A DNA stretch of 64,000 nucleotides from Catellatospora vulcania (lineage in GTDB: Bacteria; Actinomycetota; Actinomycetes; Mycobacteriales; Micromonosporaceae). The position numbers and the translations under genes are program-made. Positions 23,936 through 32,383 of the stretch are shown here, one piece after another. Where the stretch lies: contig NZ_ML769302.1 in the NCBI RefSeq assembly GCF_009720385.1, positions 186,001 to 250,000 on the forward strand, given 5' to 3'. The notes under the pieces were generated by a model that had not been told where the DNA came from, ran no database searches, and saw nothing but the letters and a program-made list of their open reading frames with translations. How positions within the stretch are numbered: position 1 is the stretch's first letter; every line of letters starts with the position of its first letter.

Positions 23936-24010
23936 ATGCGCGAGCGAAGCGAGCGAATCAACAGGCTCAGTGAACATGCCTTCGACGAGCGTAGCGAGGA
24001 GAAGGCATGA
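23936..24010 (+). CDS. Possible 24-codon leader ORF in a GAGCGAAGCGAGCGA-type repeat
   Basis: A short frame begins at ATG 23936 and ends in a TGA that overlaps the ATG of the hydrolase gene (ATGA, 24007-24010). It encodes a very charged peptide beginning MRERSERINRL and ending DERSEEKA. Repetitive GCGAGCGAAGCGAGCGA and GAGCGTAGCGAGGAG strings underlie it; such strings recur widely near gene starts in Micromonosporaceae-type genomes (recollection, not searched). It may be a dispersed repeat that supplies the GAGGAG ribosome site rather than a real gene. Confidence 0.3.
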   Translation: MRERSERINRLSEHAFDERSEEKA

Positions 24011-24936
24011 ATGAACGGGCCGGGAACACCGCGGTGGACGAGTCGTGCGTCCTGGACGAGGGGCCGTGGACGCACCGGTTCGTCAACGCCAACGGCAGCA
24101 GGTTCCACGTCGTGGAGCAGGGCACCGGCCCGCTGGTGGTGCTCCTGCACGGCTTCCCCGAGTTCTGGTGGGCCTGGCACCGGCAGCTGCCCCTGCTCGC
24201 GGACGCGGGCCTGCGGGCGGTGGCGGTGGACCTGCGCGGCTACGGCGCGAGCGACAAGCCGCCCCGGGGGTACGACGGCTTCACCCTCGCCGCGGACGTG
24301 GTCGGTCTGATCCGCGCGCTCGGCGAGCGCAACGCCACCGTCGTCGGCGCAGGGGCCGGGGGCCTGATCGGCTGGTCCGCGGCGGCGCTGCACCCGCGGC
24401 TGGTGAGCCGGCTGGTGGTGCTCGGCGCGGCGCACCCGCTGCGGCTGCGCTCGGCGCTGGTCGCCAACGCGGCCCAGCGCCGGGCCGGGCGCGAGCTGCT
24501 CCGCTTCCAGCTGCCCCGCTACGAGCACGTGCTGACGCGTGACGACGCCGCGATGGCCGGTGGACTGATGCGGGCCTGGTCGTCACCGGCGTTCCGGCAG
24601 ACCGCCGAGTACGCCGACTACGAGCACCGGTACCGCGAGGCCATCCGCATCCCGCAGGCCGCGTTCTGTGCGATGGAGGCGTACCGCTGGGCGTTCCGGT
24701 CCACGCTGCGGCTGCACGGCTACCGCTTCCTGCGCGCCATCCGCCAGCCGATCATCTCGCCCACCCTGCAGCTGCAGGGCGCCCTCGACCCGATCACGCT
24801 GCCCGCCACCGCCCAGGGCTCCGGCCGCTACGTCCTGGCCGACTACGAGTGGCGCCTGCTGGAGGACACCGGCCACTTCCCCCACCTGGAACGCCCCGAC
24901 CTGGTGGCCGGCGAGATCATCCGCTGGACCAAGTGA
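24007..24936 (+). CDS. Alpha/beta-hydrolase-fold protein lacking the usual nucleophile
   Basis: This 309-residue protein matches the epoxide hydrolase/haloalkane dehalogenase branch: oxyanion-hole LLHGFPEFWWAWHRQ near residues 46-60, AVDLRGYGASDKP near 74-87, and a C-terminal EDTGHFPHLE with the likely catalytic His near 289. At the nucleophile elbow, where relatives have GHDWGG or GxSxG, it reads VVGAGAGGLIGW (about 110-121), so Asp/Ser is replaced by Gly. The protein may be a non-catalytic member or use another residue. ATG 24007 has a GAGGAG site 6 bases upstream. Confidence 0.75.
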   Translation: MNERAGNTAVDESCVLDEGPWTHRFVNANGSRFHVVEQGTGPLVVLLHGFPEFWWAWHRQLPLLADAGLRAVAVDLRGYGASDKPPRGYDGFTLAADVVGLIRALGERNATVVGAGAGGLIGWSAAALHPRLVSRLVVLGAAHPLRLRSALVANAAQRRAGRELLRFQLPRYEHVLTRDDAAMAGGLMRAWSSPAFRQTAEYADYEHRYREAIRIPQAAFCAMEAYRWAFRSTLRLHGYRFLRAIRQPIISPTLQLQGALDPITLPATAQGSGRYVLADYEWRLLEDTGHFPHLERPDLVAGEIIRWTK

Positions 24937-24940
24937 CCGG

Positions 24941-25306
24941 TCAGACGCGGGATTCGCGCAGGTCCGTCACTTCCTGTTTGGGAGCCCAGCCCTGGTAGAC
25001 GCCGTAGTCGAACTCTTCGAGGCCGAGTTCGGCGGCGACGGGGGACTTGCCGCCGGTGTACTCCACGCGCAGCCAGGCGTCGTGCTCGGCCAGCACGATG
25101 AACGGCTGGCCGCGCCAGGTGCAGGTGCTGCGCACGTACGCCAGGTCGTCGATCTCGGCTGCGGGCACCACCCGGACGAACCGGCCGGGCCGGACCTCCT
25201 CGAAGCCCTCGGCGGGCTCGGGCCGGTACAGGCGCACGGCGTCGCCGTCGGGGCTGGCCTCGTACTCCCGGCCCAGGTAGCGGGCGATGTAGCCGTCGCG
25301 GTTCAC
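24941..25306 (-). CDS. Small acidic protein coupled to the SseB-domain protein
   Basis: This 121-residue acidic protein has no signal peptide or membrane segment and is not a family I recognise. It has several Trp/Tyr residues (CTWRGQPF, AWLRVEY, DYGVYQGW) and looks like a compact soluble domain. Its GTG start overlaps the stop of the upstream 719-residue SseB-domain gene (GTGA, 25306-25303), so the two are coupled and the products are probably made in similar amounts. By position and size it could be an immunity protein or chaperone for the large protein. That is inference; no known immunity motif was seen. Confidence 0.65.
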   Translation of the reverse strand: MNRDGYIARYLGREYEASPDGDAVRLYRPEPAEGFEEVRPGRFVRVVPAAEIDDLAYVRSTCTWRGQPFIVLAEHDAWLRVEYTGGKSPVAAELGLEEFDYGVYQGWAPKQEVTDLRESRV

Positions 25307-27462
25307 TCTTCGCCCCCGTCGGTGCGCAGCCAGCGCGGACCGTCGGCGTCGAGCACCGCGACCATCTCCTCTTTACCCTCGGCGTCCACGCGCAGCAGCC
25401 GCGCGCCGTGCGGCAGCCGGGCGCTGTCCACCTTGAACTCGGCGATGATCTCGGTGCTCTCCCCGGGCGCGAAGCCGTTGCCGCGGAACGGGGCGCGTTC
25501 GATGACCCAGCCCTCCATGGCCTTCATCGCCGCCTCGTGCTGCCCGCCGTACGGGATCCGGTACAGGCTGGGCCGGTAGGCCGGCCAGCGCAGCACGTAG
25601 ATCTCCTTGTCGTCGGCGGCGAACGGGGAGCCCGTCCAGGTCAGGCCGAGCGCGCTGCGCAGCGCCTGGGGACCGCGCAGGTGGCCGACCTCGCGGGCGC
25701 GGTGCACGAACCCGGAGACCCGGTCGTAGCCGCGGTCGAGGTAGTAGCCGATCTGGCTGGGCGCGATCACCTTCTGCATCTCGGTGATCTCCGGGTCGCG
25801 GCGGGCGGGCGGCGGGGCTGCCCCGGCCGTCGGCGCGGTCACCGCCGGTTCGCTCTCGTCGCCGCCGAGGCCCATCTCGGCCGCCCAGCGGGCGAGTTCC
25901 AGCAGCTGGTCGCCGGGCAGGCTGGCGCCGATCGCGGTGCCCGGGTTCACCGCGAACGACCAGGACGGGTCGGGCCAGGTCGCGATGAACTTGACGAAGC
26001 GCACCGGGACGGCCTCGACCGGTTCGGGCATGGTCTGCGTGGACGTGTAGCAGACGATGTGCGGCTCGCCGTCGATGTCGCGCGGCTGCCAGGTGAAACC
26101 GGGCTCGCCGGGCCGGGGCGCGGCCGCCCCGCCGGGCACCGGCAGCAGCACGGTCGCGAGCAGCAGCGTGGACAGGAAGGCGTCGGTGTTGCCCGCGTCG
26201 GCGGCTTCGAGCAGCTGCTCCTCGACGGAGTTCGACGGGCTGAAGTCGTCCTCGGGGCCGCTGGGCCGGACGTGTCGCGGACCGGACTGGGCCGGCGGCA
26301 CGGCGACGTCGGGTGCCGTCACCGGCGGCACCGGGACGTCGGGCACGGTCGGCGGCGGGGACGCGGGCTCGAACAGCGACCCTTCGGCCGGCGCGGTCGG
26401 CGCGGGCTCGGCGGCCGACGGGCTGAACGGCGGCGCGGCCGACACAGGTTCGAACAGCGACCCCTCGCCCGGCCGCGGACCGGTCGGCGCGGTCGGCGCG
26501 GGCTCGACGACAGGCGGGCGCACCGGCGGCGCAGCCGACACCGGCTCGAACAGCGAACCTTCACCGGACCGCCCGGCGGGCGCAGGCACTCCGGCGGGCG
26601 GGGGCGCAGCGACGAAGGCGGCCTCGGCGGCAGGCGCACTGTACGGCGGCACGGCGGGCGGAGGCGGCGCGGCAGCCGGCACCACGACGGCCGGCGGCGG
26701 CACGGCGGCGGGCGGCGGCATCGCGGCCGGCGGGGTGGGCGTGTGCACCGCGGCCGGCGAGACCGGTTCGGCGGAGAAGGCCGGGTCGGCCGGGAAGAAG
26801 CGGCCACCGGGCTGCGCGACCGGCACGGTGGGCGGCGGCGCGACCGGCGACTCGATCGCCAGCGGGGTATGCACCTGCGGCGCGGCGACCGGGCGCACCT
26901 CCTCGACGTCGATCACCTCGGCGTCGAGGATCAGGTCCTCGTCGGGGTGGGGGGCGTACGCCGCCTGCTGCTGCGGACCGCGGGACTGCACCGGCGGCGG
27001 GGCGGTGCGGGCGGCCTTGGCGCGCTCGAGCGCCTCCAGCCGTTCGAGGCGGCCCCGGGCGACCGCGGGCGCGCCGGGAATGCGCACGTCACCGCGGACC
27101 AGCTGGGTGACGAACCAGGCCGGCAGGTAACCCTCGATCGGCAGACCCGGGTCCACCGCCAGCCACCACTCGTGGTTGGGCCACGACGAGGCCAGCTCCT
27201 GGAACGGGACGCGGCGGGCGGGACCGGCGTGCTCGGCCAGGCAGGCCCGCAGTGCGGCGGACGAGGTGAAGGCCAGCACGTGGGTGCGGTTCTCCGCGGT
27301 CCAGGTGCCCCAGCCTGCGGGGCCGCGCGCGGACGCGTCACCGGCGACCGGCAGCAGCAGTTCCGAACGGCCGAGGATGCGGAAGTAGAGCTCCTGGTCC
27401 CCGGCGCGCAGGGCGTCACGCAGCGCGATCTCGGTATCGGTGGCCGGCTCCCAACCCATCAC
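25303..27462 (-). CDS. Large SseB-domain protein with Pro/Ala-rich linker, ESX-linked
   Basis: This 719-residue protein has no signal peptide. It has an SseB N-terminal-type domain at about residues 5-130, a Pro/Ala/Val-rich linker at about 170-410 with three GEGSLFEPxSAAPP-like repeats, a second SseB-type domain at about 425-540, and a distinct C-terminal domain from about 565 (LDRGYDRVSGFVHR, YVLRWPAYRPSLYRIPYGG, APFRGNGFAPGE). SseB-domain proteins are common beside actinobacterial ESX genes; here mycP starts 181 bases away, divergently. The C-terminal domain faintly recalls TNT/ADP-ribosyltransferase toxin folds, which is unproven. The GTG start has AGGAGG 7 bases upstream. Confidence 0.7.
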   Translation of the reverse strand: MMGWEPATDTEIALRDALRAGDQELYFRILGRSELLLPVAGDASARGPAGWGTWTAENRTHVLAFTSSAALRACLAEHAGPARRVPFQELASSWPNHEWWLAVDPGLPIEGYLPAWFVTQLVRGDVRIPGAPAVARGRLERLEALERAKAARTAPPPVQSRGPQQQAAYAPHPDEDLILDAEVIDVEEVRPVAAPQVHTPLAIESPVAPPPTVPVAQPGGRFFPADPAFSAEPVSPAAVHTPTPPAAMPPPAAVPPPAVVVPAAAPPPPAVPPYSAPAAEAAFVAAPPPAGVPAPAGRSGEGSLFEPVSAAPPVRPPVVEPAPTAPTGPRPGEGSLFEPVSAAPPFSPSAAEPAPTAPAEGSLFEPASPPPTVPDVPVPPVTAPDVAVPPAQSGPRHVRPSGPEDDFSPSNSVEEQLLEAADAGNTDAFLSTLLLATVLLPVPGGAAAPRPGEPGFTWQPRDIDGEPHIVCYTSTQTMPEPVEAVPVRFVKFIATWPDPSWSFAVNPGTAIGASLPGDQLLELARWAAEMGLGGDESEPAVTAPTAGAAPPPARRDPEITEMQKVIAPSQIGYYLDRGYDRVSGFVHRAREVGHLRGPQALRSALGLTWTGSPFAADDKEIYVLRWPAYRPSLYRIPYGGQHEAAMKAMEGWVIERAPFRGNGFAPGESTEIIAEFKVDSARLPHGARLLRVDAEGKEEMVAVLDADGPRWLRTDGGEE

Positions 27463-27643
27463 GCGCTCACCTCCTGGCTGCCGCGAGAGTACTGAGACAC
27501 AACTTACCTTGCGCCCCGTAGGCGTGTCGCAACCAGCAGTCTAGGTCCGCTCCTTCCAGTAGCATCTGCGCCGGGGATCAGCCACGCGGGTTTTCGTCCG
27601 CGCGCGAGCGGGCCGGTCCCCGGACAAGGCCTGGGGAGGCGAC

Positions 27644-28879
27644 ATGTACCGCAGCCGGCCGACGGCCGCCTTCGCGGCCCGCACGGTGGCATTCAGCGTG
27701 GTGCTCAGCTTCGGGGTCGTCGGGATCGCGACAGCGCCCGCCGCCGCGGCGCCGTGCCCGAACGGCGCGGCCGCGCCGGGCCAGGTGCTCGCCGACAAAC
27801 CCTGGCCGCAGCAGCGCTGGGACCTGTCCGCGCTGCCCCGCGGCATCGACGGATCGGGCGTCATCGTGGCCGTGCTCGACTCCGGTGTCGACGCCACCCA
27901 CCCGCAACTGCGCGGGCGGGTGATGGCCGGCCGGGACCTGCTGCCCGGCGGCGGCACCGACGGCCGGCAGGACTGCCTCGGCCACGGCACCGGCGTGGCC
28001 AGCGTCATCGCCGCCAAGCGGGTCGAGGGGACGGAGTTCCGGGGCATCGCCCCCGGCGTGCAGATCCTGCCGCTGCGGGTGAGTGAGCAGCTCGGCGGCC
28101 AGGAGAACTCAAACGACGGCCGGCGGGCCGACGTGCCGGAGATGGCCGACGCCATCCGGTACGCGGTGAGCAAGAAGGCCCGCGTGATCAATCTTTCGCT
28201 GAGCTACAGCGACATCGCCGCGAGCAGGCTCGCCGAGTTCCGCGAAGCGGTCCGCGAGGCGATCGCCGCCGACGTGGTCGTGATCGCGGCGGCGGGAAAC
28301 CTCAAGGACAAGGGCAACCCGACCCCGTATCCCGCCTCCTGGGACGACGTGCTCGGCGTCGGCGCGATCGACGAGGCCGGGCAGCGGCTGCCGGCCTCGC
28401 AGACGGGACCGTACGTGGATCTGGTGGCCCCCGGTGACAAGGTGACCGTGGCGCGGCCGGGTCGCGGGCACACCAAGGAGAGCGGCACCAGTTTCGCCGC
28501 CCCGATGGTGGCCGCGACCGCGGCGCTGATCCGCCAGGCCTACCCGAAACTGACCGAGTCGCAGGTGCGGCGACGGCTGATGGCCACGGCCGACCCGGCA
28601 CCGGGCGGCCGGCACAGCGACGGTTACGGCGTGGGCATCCTCAACCCGGTGCGGGCGGTGACCGACGTGCTCGACGGCGGCGCCCGGGTCACCCCGGCCG
28701 CGCTGGTCCCGCGGGCCGCCGACCCCGCCGCCGAGGCCGCCGCCGACCGGGCCGCCCAGCAGCGCTCTCAGGCGCTCTGGCTCGCCGCGCTCGGCGTGAT
28801 CCTGGCCGGCCTGGTGCTCGCGCTGGCCGTGGCGCTGCCGAACGGCATCCGCCGCCGGTGGCGTGCCGCCGGCAACTGA
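27644..28879 (+). CDS. mycP: Type VII secretion mycosin (subtilisin-like serine protease)
   Basis: This 411-residue membrane-anchored S8 protease is a component of ESX secretion systems, placed outside the cytoplasmic membrane where it stabilises the channel and cleaves selected substrates. The signal peptide ends near residue 36 (APAAAA). The catalytic triad is Asp in VAVLDSGVD near residue 80, His in GHGTGVAS near 112, and Ser in SGTSFAAP near 281. A C-terminal transmembrane helix (ALWLAALGVILAGLVLALAVAL) is followed by RRRWR. It is divergent from the SseB-domain gene and shares the cluster with esx, eccB and eccE. Confidence 0.93.
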   Translation: MYRSRPTAAFAARTVAFSVVLSFGVVGIATAPAAAAPCPNGAAAPGQVLADKPWPQQRWDLSALPRGIDGSGVIVAVLDSGVDATHPQLRGRVMAGRDLLPGGGTDGRQDCLGHGTGVASVIAAKRVEGTEFRGIAPGVQILPLRVSEQLGGQENSNDGRRADVPEMADAIRYAVSKKARVINLSLSYSDIAASRLAEFREAVREAIAADVVVIAAAGNLKDKGNPTPYPASWDDVLGVGAIDEAGQRLPASQTGPYVDLVAPGDKVTVARPGRGHTKESGTSFAAPMVAATAALIRQAYPKLTESQVRRRLMATADPAPGGRHSDGYGVGILNPVRAVTDVLDGGARVTPAALVPRAADPAAEAAADRAAQQRSQALWLAALGVILAGLVLALAVALPNGIRRRWRAAGN

Positions 28880-29035
28880 CGGAAGCATGACATTCGTGAC
28901 CTATTTGCCCACGTCGGGCCCGTGTGTCGCCGACTGCCGACTCGACGGAGGATCCGCCCGCTCACGGCGGCGGCCATCATGTCCGTTGGACTGCATCGTC
29001 ACCGCTGGCACCCTGCCATGTCTGAAGGAGAGCCG

Positions 29036-29995
29036 ATGAGCGCGACCCAGCCGGGACTGCTGGTCACCGGGCTGCCCCGGAGCGGGACGAGCTGGGTGGG
29101 GAAGATGGTGGAGGCCGGACGGCAGGTCGTGTACGTCAACGAGCCGCTCAACGTGCGCCACCCACCGGGCCGCTCGCCGGGGGTGCTCGACGCCGACGTC
29201 ACGCACCGCTTCCAGTACATCTGCGCCGACAACGAGGACGTGTGGCTGCGGGCGTTCCGCCGCACCCTGGCCCTGCGCTACGGCATCGGCCGCGAGCTGC
29301 GGCGCAACCACGCGCCCTACGACATCGCCCGGATGGTGAAGTACGCGACCGCGTTCACGACCGGTCGGCTGCGCGGGCGCAGCGCCATGCTCGACGACCC
29401 GTACGCCCTCATGGCGGTGCCGTGGCTGGCGGAGAAGTTCGGGGTGCGCGCGGTGGTGCTGGTGCGCGACCCGGTGTCGCTGGTCGGCAGCTACCGCAAG
29501 CTGGGCTGGCACATCAGCCTCGACGAGCTGCTGGGCCAGCCGCTGCTGACCCGGGACCTGCTCGCCGACCATGTCGACGAGCTGCGCGAGGCCGCCGCCA
29601 CCCAGGACGAGATCCACACCACGGCGCTGCTGTGGCGGGTCGTCTACGACGTGGTGGACCGGGTGCACCGGCACGTGCCGGGCGTGCTGGTACGCCGCTA
29701 CGAGGACTTCGCGATGCGGCCGGTGGAGGAGTTCGGGGCGCTGTACGCGCACTTCGGCCTGACCTTCGACGAGCAGGCGCGGGCCCGGGTGATCGAGGCG
29801 ACCACGGCCGGGGAGCAGGACTCGCAGCGCGGGTTCGTGCGCTCGGGCACCTCGAAGACGGCGTTCCGCCCGATGGACTCGAAGCAGGCGCTGGCCGCGG
29901 CGCAGAACCGGCTGTCGGCGGAGGACGCCGCCCGCGTCGTGGCGATCACCAGCGAGGTGATGGACCGTTTCCGGCCGGCCGGCACGGCGGCCTGA
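29036..29995 (+). CDS. Sulfotransferase family protein
   Basis: This 319-residue cytoplasmic sulfotransferase-fold protein probably transfers sulfate from PAPS to an unknown acceptor. The 5'-phosphosulfate loop LLVTGLPRSGTSWVGKM is at residues 8-24, and the 3'-phosphate region is VVLVRDPVSLVGSYRKLGW at about 140-158. ATG 29036 is chosen over an in-frame ATG at 29018 because AAGGAG lies 6-7 bases before it. It sits between mycP and the WXG100 genes, which is unusual for an ESX locus. Confidence 0.85.
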   Translation: MSATQPGLLVTGLPRSGTSWVGKMVEAGRQVVYVNEPLNVRHPPGRSPGVLDADVTHRFQYICADNEDVWLRAFRRTLALRYGIGRELRRNHAPYDIARMVKYATAFTTGRLRGRSAMLDDPYALMAVPWLAEKFGVRAVVLVRDPVSLVGSYRKLGWHISLDELLGQPLLTRDLLADHVDELREAAATQDEIHTTALLWRVVYDVVDRVHRHVPGVLVRRYEDFAMRPVEEFGALYAHFGLTFDEQARARVIEATTAGEQDSQRGFVRSGTSKTAFRPMDSKQALAAAQNRLSAEDAARVVAITSEVMDRFRPAGTAA

Positions 29996-29998
29996 TCA

Positions 29999-30056
29999 CC
30001 CACGCGCGCAGCCCAGGGCGGCGGTTGTCAGCTGCCCCGGGCTGCGGCGACGTGGG
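29999..30056. terminator. Bidirectional terminator, sulfotransferase / WXG100
   Basis: CCCACG (29999-30004) pairs with CGTGGG (30051-30056), and inside it a 15-bp arm pair with two mismatches (30008-30022 with 30031-30045) encloses an 8-nt loop. It exactly fills the gap between the two convergent stop codons. Confidence 0.65.
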
Positions 30057-30353
30057 TCAGTGGAACAGCCGGGTGTTACGGTCCTCGGCGTCCTTGAACT
30101 GGATGGCGGCCTCGTCGACCGCGCCCTTGATGTCGCGCAGCATCACGGACAGCTCGTCCGCGGCCTTGCGCCATTTGGCCTGGCGCTCGTGGTACGCCGT
30201 CTGCGCGGCGCCGCTCCACGAGGACACCATCGGCCCGGCGTCACTTTCCAGCTGGCCCAGCGTGGTCTCCAGCTTGCCCAGCGCCGTCTGAATGTGCCCG
30301 CTCGCATCGTGCAGCGAGGCGAAGTTGACGACGAGCCTGTCGCCGTTGCTCAT
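30057..30353 (-). CDS. WXG100-family protein (EsxA-like)
   Basis: This 98-residue helical-hairpin protein is of the kind exported by ESX/type VII systems, usually as a dimer with a partner. The WXG turn is SSWSGAAQTAYHERQAKW near residues 43-60, between two amphipathic helices. There is no signal peptide, as expected. The ATG is preceded by GGGGGAGGACC. It is the second of two adjacent esx genes, with a 37-base gap. Confidence 0.92.
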   Translation of the reverse strand: MSNGDRLVVNFASLHDASGHIQTALGKLETTLGQLESDAGPMVSSWSGAAQTAYHERQAKWRKAADELSVMLRDIKGAVDEAAIQFKDAEDRNTRLFH

Positions 30354-30390
30354 ATCGGTCCTCCCCCTTTCGGTCCGTGGTCTGCCGCGC

Positions 30391-30711
30391 TCACAGGTTC
30401 AGCGAGACGCCGCCGGTGTTCTTGGAGGCCACCCGGCCTGCCTGCTCTTCGTCGGCCCGGGTGTACTCCTGGCCTGCCGTGCGGATCGCTTTCGACGTCT
30501 CAGCGAGCGCCTGGTGCAGTGCCTTCTGGTCCTGCGACCAGGCGATCTTGACCTGCTCGAAGGAGCTGCCGGCCCGACCGACCCAGCTGGTCTGCAGCAT
30601 CTCCAGCTCGCTCAGCAAGCGGCTGAGCATGGTCTGCAGGTCGTCGTTGGCCGTGTCGAACTTGGCCGCGGTCGAGGCCATGATCGCAGCTTCGGAGGCG
30701 GTTTCCGCCAT
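30391..30711 (-). CDS. WXG100-family protein (EsxB-like)
   Basis: This 106-residue ESX substrate-like protein has its turn motif in LQTSWVGRAGSSFEQVKIAW near residues 39-58. A C-terminal extension after the second helix contains YTRADEEQAG (Y-x3-D-x-E), which matches the YxxxD/E secretion signal that type VII substrates carry on one partner of the pair. It is encoded just upstream of the EsxA-like gene, so the two probably form a heterodimer. Confidence 0.92.
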   Translation of the reverse strand: MAETASEAAIMASTAAKFDTANDDLQTMLSRLLSELEMLQTSWVGRAGSSFEQVKIAWSQDQKALHQALAETSKAIRTAGQEYTRADEEQAGRVASKNTGGVSLNL

Positions 30712-30864
30712 TGTCGTACGTCACCCCATTCCCTTTGTGCAGTTACACATCCACCGTCCTATGCGGAGCATTGGTGGTGGTGCGCCTGTCTCGGTGACGG
30801 TAGCGTCCCGCGTCGACTCGTGCCAGCCCGGAGCCGTCGCCTGTGGATAACCGCGGTGCCTGGA

Positions 30865-32241
30865 TCAGCCGAGGGCGAGCTGCCCCGAGGCCGTCTGCGG
30901 GTCCAGACCCGGACCCGGGGGCAGCAGGTCGACGAGCGACGACGGCAGCCGCAGCGGCACCGGGTCCTTGTATCCGAGCATCGGCAGCACGTCCGGCCGG
31001 GCCGCGTCGTAACGCACCCCCTGGTCGGTGACCAGGCTCAACGTGGTGCCCGCGGCGACGATCGCGCCCCGGCCGGAGGGCACCAGCACGTAGTCGGCGT
31101 ACGAGCCGCCCTCGGCGCTGCGGGCCACGGTCGCGATGCGCCCGGACAGGTCCAGCGGCACCTCGGCGCGCACCTCGGTGCCGCCGGCGTCGTCGCGGGT
31201 CACCGCGCACAGCGCGCCCTGGCCGTAGCTGGCGATGGTCGGCATGTTCGCCGGTGGCTGCCGCGGGTCGTTGGGGTCCGGGACCAGGCTGGCGGGCGAG
31301 TTGTCGTACTCGGCGAGCTCGGTCTGGTCGATCTCGATCTCCCGGCCGATGTCGTGCTTCTGGCGGTACCGGCCGAGCAGCAACGCGGCCTGCACCGGCG
31401 TGATCATCGCCAGGCCGTTCCCGCGGACCACCGCGTACTGGTGGGACTTGCCGTCCAGGCCCTTGATCTTGATGACCTGGCCGTTCTTCAGCCCTTTGAC
31501 GCCCGAGGCCACCCCCGGCTCGCTGACCCGCGGCTCGTCCAGCGGCTGCCCCTGCGGCATGCCGTTGACGAACGCGGCCGGCACGGCCACCGGCTGCGCG
31601 CCGCCGGCCAGGTCGGCGAACTCGTCGGCGTCGGCGTTGTAGAGCCGGCCGTGCCACAGCAGGTAGGTCATCTCCCCGGCGCGCACGAACAGCGCGTCGT
31701 CGCCGCCCAGCACCCGGCCCTTGCCGGCCAGCACGCTGTCGCCCACCACCAGCACCGAGGCCGGCTTGCCCGCCTCGGTCGCCGAGCAGATCGACCAGGG
31801 CAGCCCGAGCAGGGCGCCGGGGTCCGGCAGCGAGTCCGGCAGGTCCACCACGCCGACCGTCAGGCCGCGCGGCACGTCCACCAGCGACTTGCGCGCCACC
31901 GTGGCGATCTTCGGCTGGGCCGCGCCGGACGCCAGCAGCGCCGAGGTCAGGTTCAGCGCCGGGTGCAGCTTCCCGTTGCGGAAGACGAAGTGCGCGCCCG
32001 AGTCCTCCTCGATGATGACCGTGCCGTCGGCCTTCCAGCCGGTGTCACCACGGTTGCTGAACACGCCGTACACCCCGTATCCGGCCGCGATGACCACGGC
32101 CAGCAGGATGCTGGCGAGCGTCGCGCCGGCCGCGCGGCGAAACGGCGCCTGCGCCGGATCGGTGTCGCGCATCACCAGCGCCGAGACCACACGCTGCACC
32201 GTGAACTGGTACGAGTGCAGTTGGTCCTGTCTCGACGGCAT
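30865..32241 (-). CDS. eccB: Type VII secretion protein EccB
   Basis: This 458-residue core component of the ESX membrane complex has a short cytoplasmic N-terminus (MPSRQDQLHSYQFTVQRVVSAL), one transmembrane helix at about residues 41-62 (TLASILLAVVIAAGYGVYGV), and a large extracytoplasmic domain with the EccB repeats (for example GLTVGVVDLPDSLPDP near 137). Two cysteines (WSICSA, GALCAV) fit the disulfide seen in EccB structures. ATG 32241 is chosen for its GGGGAGGG site. It heads the minus-strand group with the two esx genes and is divergent from eccE. Confidence 0.93.
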   Translation of the reverse strand: MPSRQDQLHSYQFTVQRVVSALVMRDTDPAQAPFRRAAGATLASILLAVVIAAGYGVYGVFSNRGDTGWKADGTVIIEEDSGAHFVFRNGKLHPALNLTSALLASGAAQPKIATVARKSLVDVPRGLTVGVVDLPDSLPDPGALLGLPWSICSATEAGKPASVLVVGDSVLAGKGRVLGGDDALFVRAGEMTYLLWHGRLYNADADEFADLAGGAQPVAVPAAFVNGMPQGQPLDEPRVSEPGVASGVKGLKNGQVIKIKGLDGKSHQYAVVRGNGLAMITPVQAALLLGRYRQKHDIGREIEIDQTELAEYDNSPASLVPDPNDPRQPPANMPTIASYGQGALCAVTRDDAGGTEVRAEVPLDLSGRIATVARSAEGGSYADYVLVPSGRGAIVAAGTTLSLVTDQGVRYDAARPDVLPMLGYKDPVPLRLPSSLVDLLPPGPGLDPQTASGQLALG

Positions 32242-32383
32242 GGGCCCTCCCCACGGGTCAGCGTACGGCTCTACCATGAGCCGGGCGAAGTGCGGCGGCA
32301 CAGCCGGCGGGTGATCCCTCGCGAGCCGCCGTCCGGGCGACCGCAGGGACGCCACGAGCTGGAGCCTAGGGGAGGCTATCGCG

